Source of the DNA: an uncultured Prevotellaceae bacterium
Lineage (GTDB): Bacteria; Bacteroidota; Bacteroidia; Bacteroidales; Bacteroidaceae
NCBI GenBank assembly: GCA_902794405.1
Contig: CADBHI010000011.1
Span: 1-64,000 of the forward strand
DNA: 64,000 bases
Direction of reading: 5' to 3'
The notes under the pieces were generated by a model. That model had not been told where the DNA came from. It saw only the letters and a program-made list of their open reading frames with translations, and ran no database searches. Both the position numbers and the translations under genes were made by a program. Within the stretch, counting starts at the first letter, position 1. Each line of letters begins with the position of its first letter. Shown in pieces: positions 37,443 to 45,766 of the stretch.

Positions 37443-37584
37443 AAGCTGGTCAACTCGTGGCCAGCTCTATATTTGAGTGAAGGAAACCAAGCGGCAAGGT
37501 CGAATTGCTCATCATCTCCACAGGCTTTAACCTGTAGCCATGCCACCGTTCCGCACATCGTGGCTCTACTTGGCATCTCCTTTC
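37436..37584 (-). ncRNA. Candidate small RNA, about 145 nt, own promoter and terminator
   Basis: On the minus strand a strong promoter (37590-37622) is followed after about 120 nt by a hairpin (GAGCTGGCC/GACCAGCT, 37444-37466) and a TTTTATATTTTTTT run. The 5' end (GTGAAAGGA, CCAAG) can pair with CTTGG and CCTTCAC just before the terminator, closing a domain that holds two more stems: GCCAC/GTGGC and ACAGG-TTAAAG-CCTGT. No gene lies downstream, so it is not a leader. I cannot assign it to a known RNA class. Confidence 0.5.
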
Positions 37585-37589
37585 ACGCT

Positions 37590-37622
37590 GCAAAGATAGG
37601 GATTTTTCGCTTATCTTCCAAA
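37590..37622 (-). promoter_or_regulatory. Promoter of the minus-strand small RNA
   Basis: Minus-strand TTTG (37619-37622), 20-bp spacer and TATCTTTGC (37590-37598): a perfect match to the Bacteroidetes consensus. Confidence 0.65.
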
Positions 37623-37714
37623 TTTTTTAGCGTCTTTCTGTATAGTTTATCTTAATCATCCATAAAAAACACCATCTTTTTAACATTAGAGAGTTTATTT
37701 ACAAATATTATTTG

Positions 37715-37723
37715 TAATTTTGC
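37715..37723 (+). promoter_or_regulatory. -7 element before the 330-nt RNA candidate
   Basis: TAATTTTGC at 37715-37723; transcription would start near 37728. The -33 place reads TTTA rather than TTTG. Confidence 0.45.
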
Positions 37724-38056
37724 CCCTGCTATCTGCCCATAGTGGCCGTGATTCTCTTATCGTAGAGAGGAGCCGCTGGGTGGAGCACTACTTATTGAAA
37801 AGGCGTTACTGACGCTTTGTTTTTGGTCGAATCGAAACTACCACAATCGAATTGCTAATCAAGAACAATGCAGGGGTAACTCCGCGGGGTGTGTATATCA
37901 GACTCCGTAGTGTGCTGCGAGGGTTAACCATGTCCTCACATGCACACTTTACGGGTGTCTTTATACTCCAACGTGGGTGTTTCTCTGTCTGTTTATTAGC
38001 AAGGCTGTGGTAGGCCTCGATCGACAAACAGGCAGATGTAAGCACCCACGTTTTTT
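37724..38056 (+). ncRNA. Candidate structured RNA of about 330 nt with terminator
   Basis: No credible coding frame. CCCCTGC (37723-37729) pairs with GCAGGGG (37870-37876) and closes a domain with the hairpin AGTGGC/GCCGCT (37742-37778), which has inner pairing TCTCT/AGAGA. Next comes GTGTGC (37910) with GCACAC (37942), extended by GCGAGG/CCTCAC. The end is a long hairpin, ACGTGGGTG (37971-37979) with CACCCACGT (38043-38051) and TGTCTGTTT/AAACAGGCA inside, followed by T6. The pattern is that of a stable independent RNA. It does not show the landmarks of tmRNA, RNase P RNA or SRP RNA; 6S RNA was considered but the branched form does not fit well. Confidence 0.5.
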
Positions 38057-38164
38057 CGTTTGTAGTTAACCATAAGTATTATCTGTTCGCATGGGGTGTA
38101 GGCGGACAACTATAAATAAACGAACTAACGACAAAGGAATAATTACGAGTCTTTGACATCCTTG

Positions 38165-38340
38165 ATAAGGCTGAAGAAGCAGAATTAGGACCTCTGGAAA
38201 CACATCAGTCAGACAAGGCAACGGATGTTTACGCTCACACGGGCGTGGACCATACGATTGTTGTCTGATGTAGGCCGTCCTAAGCCTTGCTTCTACCAAT
38301 CTCTCCACGCCCCCTTTTCGAAAACGATAAGAGGGCTTTT
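38165..38340 (+). ncRNA. Structured leader before the methyltransferase gene
   Basis: Two strong pairings cannot form together without a pseudoknot. GAAGCA...TTAGGAC (38176-38191) pairs with GTCCTAA...TGCTTC (38277-38293); GGGCGTGGA (38241-38249) pairs perfectly with TCCACGCCC (38304-38312) and holds GATTG/CAATC and AGGC/GCCT inside. A C/T-rich to G-rich stem with CTTTTTC follows just before the ATG at 38343. The layout looks like a switch or attenuator of the methyltransferase gene, or a separate small RNA. Confidence 0.4.
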
Positions 38341-38342
38341 TC

Positions 38343-39221
38343 ATGTCAAAGAAGAAATTAAAAGGAATTGATTTGTTTTGCGGTATTGGAGGGTTCAGAC
38401 TTGCAATGGAAGACGCGGGAGTAGAATGCGTTTTCTCTTCTGATAACGATAAATTTGCCCAAGAAACATATTTAGCAAATTTCGGTGAGGTACCACAGGG
38501 TGATATTAAGAAAATTGAAGCAAAAGATATACCTCCTTTTGAAATTTTGGCTGCGGGATTTCCTTGCCAACCATTCAGTTACGCTGGTGAGAAACAAGGA
38601 TTCAATGATGAGACTAGAGGTACGCTGTTTTTCGATATATGTAGGATACTTGAGTATCACAAGCCTCCTATGGTGTTTTTGGAAAATGTAAAAGGATTGA
38701 AGTCCCATGAGAATGGCAAAACCCTTAATGTCATTTTGGACACATTGAAAGAACTTGGATATTTCCCTCATTGGAAGATTCTCTCATCACTTGATTTTGG
38801 TCTTCCTCAAAAGCGCGAACGCTGGTATTGCGTTGCTTTTCGGAAAGACATTGATTTTCATTGGCCAGAACCGATTGGAGGACATCCCACACTTCGAGAT
38901 ATTGTTGATTTAACAGACGATAATCCCTCATTGAAGTTACCACAGTTTGAGCTTGACAGGATTGATTATCATTTTGCAATAGCTAAGCCTGGAGACAGAG
39001 TGAAACATGACAACTCGAAGTATGAGCCTAATACAAAGAAGGGGAAATATGGTGTCTATTCATTCCAAAAACCAGATGGTTCTCTTCGATTCCATGTAGG
39101 TGATGTAGCCAAGACACAAATTCAAGAAGCTTTCTATTCATGTCTTGACACATATGCTTCGACTATCATTGCGAATAGAACTCCTAAACTATGGGATATA
39201 CTTTTAAAATTATGTGCCTAA
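38343..39221 (+). pseudogene. DNA (cytosine-5)-methyltransferase, N-terminal piece (motifs I-VIII)
   Basis: A 292-residue frame with motif I DLFCGIGGF (10-18), motif IV AAGFPCQPFS with the catalytic Cys75, motif VI VFLENVKGL (about 110), and motif VIII FGLPQKRERWYCVAF (about 152-166), then the variable target-recognition part. It stops after TIIANRTPKLWDILLKLCA. Motifs IX and X, needed for folding and cofactor binding, are absent here but present as a matching piece at 58805-59002. The enzyme as it stands should be inactive. The gene is clearly richer in A+T than its neighbours, as are the McrBC genes with which it belongs. Confidence 0.85.
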
Positions 39222-39651
39222 TAACTATTGCTTTAATTATCAGAACTTTAGAAACCATCCCATTCAGAATAGGTAATGGTTTAGAAACCACCTGAATTCA
39301 TCATTCTGCTTTGTCTCAAAATGTCAAAAATCTGATGCAAAGGTAATTGTTTTCTGTTAAACTGCCAACTTTTTTGCCAAATATATTATTTTTTTTCTAT
39401 TTCGAATGCAATCTCAATCTTATATGCAGAACACGGCAATTTTTAGTATAGGTATTTTTTACAACTTTCAATTTGATAGCAAATTGATTATTTTGGAGAC
39501 TTTTTTGTGTCAATTTGTGTCAAAATAAGAGTCAGAAAGTTACAAAATGTAAGTTATTTGAATTCTCAACAAATAATTTGTAATATATTCCTTTGTTTTT
39601 CTTTCATTTTGCAATACCTTTGCATCCAATATATGACAAAATGGCACTTGT
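39222..39651. other. A+T-rich gap with dyad and break point of the methyltransferase
   Basis: No gene. It holds an imperfect dyad AAACCATCCCATTC / GAATAGGTAATGGTTT (39252-39282), a minus-strand TACCTTTGC (39337-39345) that would drive antisense RNA into the methyltransferase end, the doubled GTGTCAA (about 39508 and 39519), and the amt promoter. The 12-mer GAATAGGTAATG (39267-39278) occurs again at 58675-58686, near the other end of the split. Confidence 0.5.
39592..39623 (+). promoter_or_regulatory. Promoter of amt
   Basis: TTTG (39592-39595), 19-bp spacer and TACCTTTGC (39615-39623), 28 bp before the ATG at 39652. Confidence 0.7.
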
Positions 39652-41043
39652 ATGAAGGTAAAGAAACGTTGGATTATTCTGATGACGGCAATGACGCTGA
39701 TAGCCATTGCAGGTGTTTTAGTAGGCGAGCCCACATTTGAGTGCGACTGGTCGGTGATTTCCGCTGCAGACGTGGCTTGGCTGATCACAGCAACCATCTT
39801 TGTGCTGATGATGACACCAGGACTGTCATTCTTCTATGGTGGTATGGTGGGAGCGAAGAATGTCATCTCGACTATGCTACAGTCGTTTATCGCGATGGGA
39901 CTGATTTCAGTGCTGTGGGTGGTGATTGGATTCTCGCTCTGTTTCGGTGATGACATTGGCGGCATCATCGGCAATCCGCTGACGTTCCCTATGTTCCACA
40001 ACGTAGGCGGTGCCGTTTATATCACGCCAGAAGGTAATATATTAGGTGGGGCCACTATTCCATTGGCCCTCTATGCCCTATTCCAGATGAAGTTTGCTAT
40101 CATTACCCCGTCGCTGATTACGGGGTCGTTTGCCGAACGTGTGCGTTTCTCGGCCTATATGTTCTTCATGATGTTTTTCTTCTTCATGATATACTGTCCG
40201 CTGGCCCACATGACGTGGCATCCTGAAGGATTATTCTGTCGCTGGGGAGTCATCGACTTTGCTGGCGGTATTGTGGTACACGCCTCCAGTGGTGTGGCTG
40301 CTCTTGCCGGAGCCATCTATTTAGGCAGGCGTAAGGCAGAGACCCGCAGAAGCGAACCAGCCAATATTCCCTTTGTGCTGCTGGGAGCGGCCCTACTATG
40401 GCTGGGCTGGTTTGGCTTCAATGCGGGTTCTTCGCTGCATGCCGACGGACAGGCCGTCAAGGCCTTCCTTAATACAAATACGGCATCGGCTACTGCCATG
40501 ATGACCTGGATTTTCTTCGACTGTCTGAGGGGGCGCAAGCCCTCGGCCATGGGCGCTGCCGTTGGATGCGTGGTAGGTTTGGTAGCCATCACCCCGTCAG
40601 CAGGCTATGTCACCGTTGGCCAGAGTATCTTCATTGCCTTCGTCATCACGCTGATTTGCAACATTGCAGTCTATTGGCGTTCACGCAGTAGCATCGACGA
40701 TGCCCTCGACGTGTTCCCCACTCACGGTACAGGTGGTATCTTTGGTACTGTGCTGACGGGTATCTTCATTCAGGAAGGACTCATTGCAGGTACGTGGGAC
40801 GGTTTCGTGATTTTCCTCTACCATCTGCTGGCCATCGTCATCGTCTTTGTCTATACGTTCGGCATGAGTTGGCTGGGCTATACGCTGATAGACAAGTTGA
40901 TACCCATGCGCGTTTCGGTCTATAGTGAGAAGGTGGGACTCGACTACAGTCAGCACGACGAGCATTACGGCCTGGCCCATGTCGGTGAACGGGAAATAGC
41001 GGAATACGAAGAGCATATCCGCGAAAAAGAAATGAAGACGTAA
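39652..41043 (+). CDS. amt: Ammonium transporter
   Basis: A 463-residue membrane protein of the Amt/MEP/Rh family with an N-terminal signal-like helix and eleven further hydrophobic helices. Landmarks: MTPGLSFFYGGMVGAKN, FAGGIVVHASSGVAAL (first pore His) and FPTHGTGGIFG (second pore His). A charged C-terminal tail (about 420-463, ending REKEMKT) lies in the cytoplasm. It admits ammonium at low external supply. No glnK follows, which is unusual; instead an ATP-grasp gene starts 34 bp downstream, so the peptide-ligase operon may respond to nitrogen through the amt promoter. Confidence 0.93.
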   Translation: MKVKKRWIILMTAMTLIAIAGVLVGEPTFECDWSVISAADVAWLITATIFVLMMTPGLSFFYGGMVGAKNVISTMLQSFIAMGLISVLWVVIGFSLCFGDDIGGIIGNPLTFPMFHNVGGAVYITPEGNILGGATIPLALYALFQMKFAIITPSLITGSFAERVRFSAYMFFMMFFFFMIYCPLAHMTWHPEGLFCRWGVIDFAGGIVVHASSGVAALAGAIYLGRRKAETRRSEPANIPFVLLGAALLWLGWFGFNAGSSLHADGQAVKAFLNTNTASATAMMTWIFFDCLRGRKPSAMGAAVGCVVGLVAITPSAGYVTVGQSIFIAFVITLICNIAVYWRSRSSIDDALDVFPTHGTGGIFGTVLTGIFIQEGLIAGTWDGFVIFLYHLLAIVIVFVYTFGMSWLGYTLIDKLIPMRVSVYSEKVGLDYSQHDEHYGLAHVGEREIAEYEEHIREKEMKT

Positions 41044-41077
41044 ATAAGTACATCACTTAAACAGCACAAATACAAAT

Positions 41078-42406
41078 ATGAATATCAGGATAAATGAATT
41101 AGTTGACAGCCGTGATACGGTGAACAAATGGATGGAACGATTTGGAGTTAGGTTCGGGGTCTATAAGCATGGAATTTTCAATGAACAGCTGTTCCCTTTT
41201 GACTCCATCCCCCGAATCATCTCCAGTGACGACTGGGTATATCTTGAGAAAGGACTCCGCCAGCGCGTGACGGCACTGAACAAGTTTCTCTGGGATGTGT
41301 ACCACGACAAGCGCATCATCAAGGACGGTATCGTACCCGAGGAATTCGTGTATTCCTCGAAGGGCTACATGCCTGAGTGTGAAGGCATCAGTCCTACGGG
41401 TGAGGTCTATGCACACATTGCAGGCATCGACCTCGTTGAAGGCAAGGACGGCCAGTGGTATGTGCTTGAGGATAACTTGCGCATCCCTTCCGGTGCCAGT
41501 TATCCGATGATAGCCCGTGAGATCACTCGTAAGGTGTCGCCGCAGACCTTCACCCAGAATGCCGTGGCCGAAAACCGCGACTATGCCCGGCTGCTTGCCG
41601 CAATGATGGAAGAGATGAACGATGGCCGTGGCATCTCGGTCATCCTTACCCCAGGCCGCTATAACTCAGCCTATTTTGAGCACAGTTATTTCGCTGAGAA
41701 GACTGGGGCCACGCTGGCCTATCCCGGCGACCTGTTTGTGGAGGATAATAAGGTATACTATGCGGGTATCTACAAGGAGAAGACCCGAGTGGGCTGCATC
41801 TACCGTCGTGTGAGTGACGAGTACATGGACCCGCTTCTGTTCGAAGCTTCCTCACTGCTGGGCATCCCCAATGTGATGCAGGCCTACAAGGCAGGTAATG
41901 TGGCACTCATCAATGCCATCGGCAACGGTGTGGCCGACGACAAGGGCATCTACTATTTCGTGCCGAAGATGGTGGAATACTATCTCGACGAGAAACCCAT
42001 CCTGCAGAATGCCCCCACCTATCTACCGTATTTTGAGGAAGACCGCGACTATGTGCTGAAGAATATTCAGAAACTTGTCATCAAGGATGTCAGCGAGGCA
42101 GGAGGCTACGGTGTAGTGTTTGGCAAAGACCTTGCAGAAAAGGAACTTGCCGACCTGACGGAACTGGTCAGAAGCGAGCCTCGCCGTTGGATAGCACAGG
42201 AGGTCATTGACTTCAAGGATTTAGAGATCTTAGAGGGTGACGAGACCGTGTGGCGCAAGGCCGACCTGAGAGCTTTTGTAGTCAGCGGCAAGGATGTCAA
42301 GGTTTGGAAGAGCGGCTTGACACGCTTCTCACGAAACCCCAATTCGTTTGTTGTCAACTCCTCACAGGGTGGCGGTTTCAAGGATACATGGGTTATGGAA
42401 AACTAA
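41078..42406 (+). CDS. Circularly permuted ATP-grasp type 2 protein
   Basis: A 442-residue protein of the circularly permuted ATP-grasp family (DUF404/407 type). Typical blocks: EFVYSSKGYMPECEGISP, LEDNLRIPSGASYPM, YAGIYKEKTRVGCIYRRVSDE-type core, VKDVSEAGGYGVVFGKDL (glycine-rich nucleotide loop) and WIAQEVIDF. These enzymes are predicted to join an amino acid or peptide to an acceptor using ATP. It is the first gene of a five-gene set with alpha-E, transglutaminase-like and two aspartoacylase-like proteins. Substrate unknown. Confidence 0.8.
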   Translation: MNIRINELVDSRDTVNKWMERFGVRFGVYKHGIFNEQLFPFDSIPRIISSDDWVYLEKGLRQRVTALNKFLWDVYHDKRIIKDGIVPEEFVYSSKGYMPECEGISPTGEVYAHIAGIDLVEGKDGQWYVLEDNLRIPSGASYPMIAREITRKVSPQTFTQNAVAENRDYARLLAAMMEEMNDGRGISVILTPGRYNSAYFEHSYFAEKTGATLAYPGDLFVEDNKVYYAGIYKEKTRVGCIYRRVSDEYMDPLLFEASSLLGIPNVMQAYKAGNVALINAIGNGVADDKGIYYFVPKMVEYYLDEKPILQNAPTYLPYFEEDRDYVLKNIQKLVIKDVSEAGGYGVVFGKDLAEKELADLTELVRSEPRRWIAQEVIDFKDLEILEGDETVWRKADLRAFVVSGKDVKVWKSGLTRFSRNPNSFVVNSSQGGGFKDTWVMEN

Positions 42407-42433
42407 AAAGGTAAAAAGTAAAAAGGTAAAGAG

Positions 42434-43132
42434 ATGACACAGAATAATTTGATATCAGCGACCAAGGCGAACAGCCTCTACTGGCTGGGGCGCTACGAAG
42501 AGAGAGTATATATCACGCTGCACCTGCTGCGTAAGTGCTACGACAAGATGATTGACGGCGAACTGGAGGAATATTCCATATTCTGGACGCGCCTTGATGC
42601 CAACGGCATCTACCAGTCGAGTGAGGAGTTCACCTTTGGCATGATGTACGACGAAGACAATATAGCCTCGGTGATGGCGGCACAGGTCAAGGCCAAGGAC
42701 AATGCCATCCTTCTGCGCGAGGACATCATGAGTGAGACGCTCAGTTATCTGGAGATGAGCGTGGCACTGATGAAGGAGTGCCGCGAGCGGCGCGAGATGA
42801 ACGTCACGGCCCTGCAGTCCATCATCGACTGGTCGCTGGCGTTCTGGGGCTCTGCCGAACAGCGTCTGCGCAACCACAAGGCGCTCTATATCATGATGAT
42901 TGGGCGCAATGTGGAGAATCTCGACATGTTGCTGCGTTTCGATTATCCTTACGAGCGGGTTGTATTAGCCTACGACTCGCTGAAACGTTATCTCCGTCAG
43001 ATGCCCACCATCGTCGATGACCACATCGAGGGGCAACTCAACAGTCTCATCATCGAGGAACGTTTCAACCTGAACGACGTGGAATACAAGAACAAGTTGC
43101 TGAAGTTTATCAATCAACTGGTAAGAGTGTGA
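42434..43132 (+). CDS. Alpha-E domain protein
   Basis: A 232-residue all-helical protein beginning ISATKANSLYWLGRYEERV, the conserved opening of the alpha-E family; LREDIMSETLSYLEMS and IGRNVENLDMLLRFDYPYERV are further family blocks. Partners of circularly permuted ATP-grasp proteins in many bacteria; thought to be a structural or catalytic helper. The stop overlaps the next gene's GTG start (GTGA). Confidence 0.85.
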   Translation: MTQNNLISATKANSLYWLGRYEERVYITLHLLRKCYDKMIDGELEEYSIFWTRLDANGIYQSSEEFTFGMMYDEDNIASVMAAQVKAKDNAILLREDIMSETLSYLEMSVALMKECRERREMNVTALQSIIDWSLAFWGSAEQRLRNHKALYIMMIGRNVENLDMLLRFDYPYERVVLAYDSLKRYLRQMPTIVDDHIEGQLNSLIIEERFNLNDVEYKNKLLKFINQLVRV

Positions 43133-43884
43133 AACGCTATCTGTATAACTACCAGACGGTGGTCGAGTTCTCCGAGCCAGTACCTGCCCATTCCGTTATG
43201 CTCCGCTGCCAGCCTGTTAGCAATGCCTGTCAGACGGTAGAACAGGAGCATCTGGTCGTGTCGCCCAATTATTGGTTACAGGCTGGCAGCGATGCTTTCT
43301 ACAACCGCATCCTCTTCGGCGGGGCCACCGAGCCCCACTCCGTATTTGCCTACGTCAGCACAGGCATCGTGGCTACCGACACCTATCTGGTCAAGTACCG
43401 CGGCGAGAACCTGTTTCTCTATCGTCAGTCCACGCCGCTTACTACCCTTAGCGAAGGCATTCCCGATGTCGGCACCAATTCCATTCAGGCCGCCTACGAT
43501 ATCTGCCAATGGCTCAATGAGAACATCGAGTATCAACCACAAGCCACCACGATAGAGACCACGGCGACAGAGGTTATGCAGTCGCGTCAGGGCGTATGCC
43601 AAGACTTTGCCCACCTCATGATAGCCCTCTGCCGACGGCAAGGCATCCCCGCCCGCTACGTCAACGGATTCCTTGTGGGCGAGGGGGAAACTCATGCCTG
43701 GGTAGAGATTTTCGACGGCTACAACTGGCTGGGTTTCGACCCCACCCACAACTGCCGCATCAGTGACGGCTATGTCAAACTGGCCCACGGACGAGATGCC
43801 CACGACTGCTCCGTTAGTCGGGGCATGTACACAGGTCAGGCACAGCAGCAAACCACCATTCACGTTACATTACACGAGATATGA
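43129..43884 (+). CDS. Transglutaminase-like cysteine peptidase family protein
   Basis: A 251-residue protein with the N-terminal beta domain typical of the group and a transglutaminase core. The triad is Cys in SRQGVCQDFAHLMIALCR (about 161), His in GETHAWVEIFDGYNWLGFD (about 186) and the Asp of FDPTHN (about 203). With ATP-grasp and alpha-E proteins it is predicted to cut or remodel a peptide tag. It uses a GTG start at 43129 that overlaps the preceding stop; its own stop overlaps the next ATG. Confidence 0.85.
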   Translation: MKRYLYNYQTVVEFSEPVPAHSVMLRCQPVSNACQTVEQEHLVVSPNYWLQAGSDAFYNRILFGGATEPHSVFAYVSTGIVATDTYLVKYRGENLFLYRQSTPLTTLSEGIPDVGTNSIQAAYDICQWLNENIEYQPQATTIETTATEVMQSRQGVCQDFAHLMIALCRRQGIPARYVNGFLVGEGETHAWVEIFDGYNWLGFDPTHNCRISDGYVKLAHGRDAHDCSVSRGMYTGQAQQQTTIHVTLHEI

Positions 43885-44807
43885 TCAAGACAATAGTTTC
43901 TACAGAACTTCCCATCGACGAGCAATTCCGCATCCGCAAGAATGTCATTAAGCATGGCCGGAAAGACGGACTACGCTTCTGTGTCGTCACAGGTACGCAC
44001 GGTGATGAATTGGAAGGGCAGATGGTGTGCTACGAACTGGCACGCATCGCCAGCGAATATATCGAAGCCCTCGACGGCACGCTCGAAATCTACCCGGCCC
44101 TCAACCCGCTGGGCATCGACACCATACAACGAGGAATTCCCAACTTCGACCTCGATATGAACCGAATCTTCCCAGGTGATCCTAACGGCACAATGGCCGA
44201 GCAGACGGCTCACGCTATCGTGGAGGACATCAAGGGAGCCGATATGGTGATAGACATCCATTCCAGCAACCTCTACTTGCGCGAGACGCCTCAGGTGCGC
44301 ATCAACGTGCAGGATGCCGAGTGGCTTGTGCCCTTCGCCGAGCGTTTAGGCATGGATTTCGTCTGGGTACACGATGCCGCTACCGTACTCGAAGCCACAC
44401 TCGCCCATTCCCTCAATGCCACCAGCACCCCCTGTCTGGTAGTGGAGATGGGCGTCGGACAGCGCATCAACCACAAGATGTGCCGACGGCTCGTGACGGG
44501 TATACTCCACCTGATGCAGACTATGGGCATGTGGCGTGAGGCCGACGATACTGCATTGCCTAAGCCCATCATCTGCAAGGGCGACCACGTCACCTTCCTC
44601 AACGCGGAGACCTCCGGGGTATTCCTCACCGAACTGAAATGCGGCATCAATGTGTCGCGGGGACAAGTCATCGGGCAAATCGTTGATCCGTTGCGTGGCA
44701 TCGTGCTCAGCACCGTCACCTCACCTGTCGACGGCTATCTATTTACCATCCGTGCTTACCCCATCGTCTACGAAGGCTCACTGATGGCGAGAATCTATAA
44801 CAGTTGA
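43881..44807 (+). CDS. Succinylglutamate desuccinylase/aspartoacylase family hydrolase, copy 1
   Basis: A 308-residue M14-like zinc hydrolase. Zinc ligands: His and Glu in VVTGTHGDELEGQ (about 38-43) and His in VIDIHSSNLYL (about 117), with the substrate-binding LDMNRIFPG block between. The C-terminal third is a beta barrel (KGDHVTFLNAETSGVFL). Family members remove acyl groups from amino acids or cut C-terminal residues. Translationally coupled to the transglutaminase gene (ATGA). Confidence 0.82.
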   Translation: MIKTIVSTELPIDEQFRIRKNVIKHGRKDGLRFCVVTGTHGDELEGQMVCYELARIASEYIEALDGTLEIYPALNPLGIDTIQRGIPNFDLDMNRIFPGDPNGTMAEQTAHAIVEDIKGADMVIDIHSSNLYLRETPQVRINVQDAEWLVPFAERLGMDFVWVHDAATVLEATLAHSLNATSTPCLVVEMGVGQRINHKMCRRLVTGILHLMQTMGMWREADDTALPKPIICKGDHVTFLNAETSGVFLTELKCGINVSRGQVIGQIVDPLRGIVLSTVTSPVDGYLFTIRAYPIVYEGSLMARIYNS

Positions 44808-44812
44808 AGATT

Positions 44813-45742
44813 ATGAGAAAAGAAACGATATTTGAGATGACATCGCCCTGCCGCGACAACTTCCGCATCACGGGCTATCACTTTGGCAACGGCGAGAAGA
44901 CACTCGCCATCGTAGGAGCCATGCGCGGCGACGAGGTGCAGCAGCAGTACATCTGTTCGCAACTGGTCAATCGCCTGCATCTCATCGAACAGCGGGGAGG
45001 CATCACTGAAGGCAACAGCATTCTCGTCATACCCTCATGCAACCCCTTCTCTATGAACGTCAGCCGACGCTTCTGGGCTATGGACTCCACCGACATCAAC
45101 CGCATGTTCCCCGGCTACGACCAAGGGGAGACCACCCAGCGCATCGCCGCCGCCATCTTCGCCGCACTTAACGGCTATAAATACGGCATCCAACTGGCCA
45201 GTTACTACGTGCCGGGCGACTTCGTTCCCCATGTACGGATGCTAACGACGGGCTATGAGGACGTTGAGACCGCCCGCCTCTTCGGCATGCGATACGTCAC
45301 CACCTACCAGCCCCGTCCCTTCGACACCACACTGCTCAACTACAACTGGCAACTGTGGAACACCAAGGCTTTCTCTATCTATGCTGGTCACACAGACCGT
45401 ATAGACTTTGACAGTTGCGACGAGACCATCGATGCCATCCTGCGCATGATGCAGCGCACCGCCATCATCAGTCCCCGCCCACTGCGCACGGCCTACGAGA
45501 GCATCGTGATAGATGAGTCCACACTTCAGCATGTCAAAGCCCGTCATGCAGGCATCTTCCGCCGTCTTGTCTCCACTAACAAGAGCGTTGTGGCAGGCGA
45601 GACTCTGGCCAACATCATCGACCCCTACAACGGCATGATACTCTGCGATGTCAAGACCACCGTCGACGGCGTTGTCTTCTTCACCCATAATCGTCCGTTG
45701 GTGCTGCAAAACGCCCTGCTGTTCAAGATTCACACATTATAA
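44813..45742 (+). CDS. Succinylglutamate desuccinylase/aspartoacylase family hydrolase, copy 2
   Basis: A 309-residue paralogue of the preceding gene. It has GAMRGDEVQQQY where copy 1 has GTHGDE, so the first zinc His is Arg here; the pattern (GxxRGxE) occurs in a whole M14 branch, so it is probably a natural variant rather than damage. DINRMFPGYDQGETTQRIA and the C-terminal IIDPYNGMILCDVKTTVDGVVFF match the family. ATG at 44813, just after the stop of copy 1; an in-frame TTG at 44804 would overlap. Completes the five-gene set. Confidence 0.78.
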   Translation: MRKETIFEMTSPCRDNFRITGYHFGNGEKTLAIVGAMRGDEVQQQYICSQLVNRLHLIEQRGGITEGNSILVIPSCNPFSMNVSRRFWAMDSTDINRMFPGYDQGETTQRIAAAIFAALNGYKYGIQLASYYVPGDFVPHVRMLTTGYEDVETARLFGMRYVTTYQPRPFDTTLLNYNWQLWNTKAFSIYAGHTDRIDFDSCDETIDAILRMMQRTAIISPRPLRTAYESIVIDESTLQHVKARHAGIFRRLVSTNKSVVAGETLANIIDPYNGMILCDVKTTVDGVVFFTHNRPLVLQNALLFKIHTL

Positions 45743-45766
45743 ACCAAGAAAGAAAAGGATGAATAT

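Noticed and set aside
37334..37576. 80-codon minus-strand protein in the sRNA
   Set aside because: It is the translation of a short, strongly folded transcript that would end at the terminator before the frame's stop.
37806..38045. 79-codon frame on the minus strand
   Set aside because: It runs across the stems and terminator of the RNA candidate, and its open frame is explained by the base composition; no ribosome site.
37724..38340. tmRNA, RNase P RNA or SRP RNA
   Set aside because: None of their fixed sequences are present (no CCA-ended tRNA-like half, no GAGGAAAGTC core, no GGAAGG/AGCA loop). tRNA genes were also not found here.
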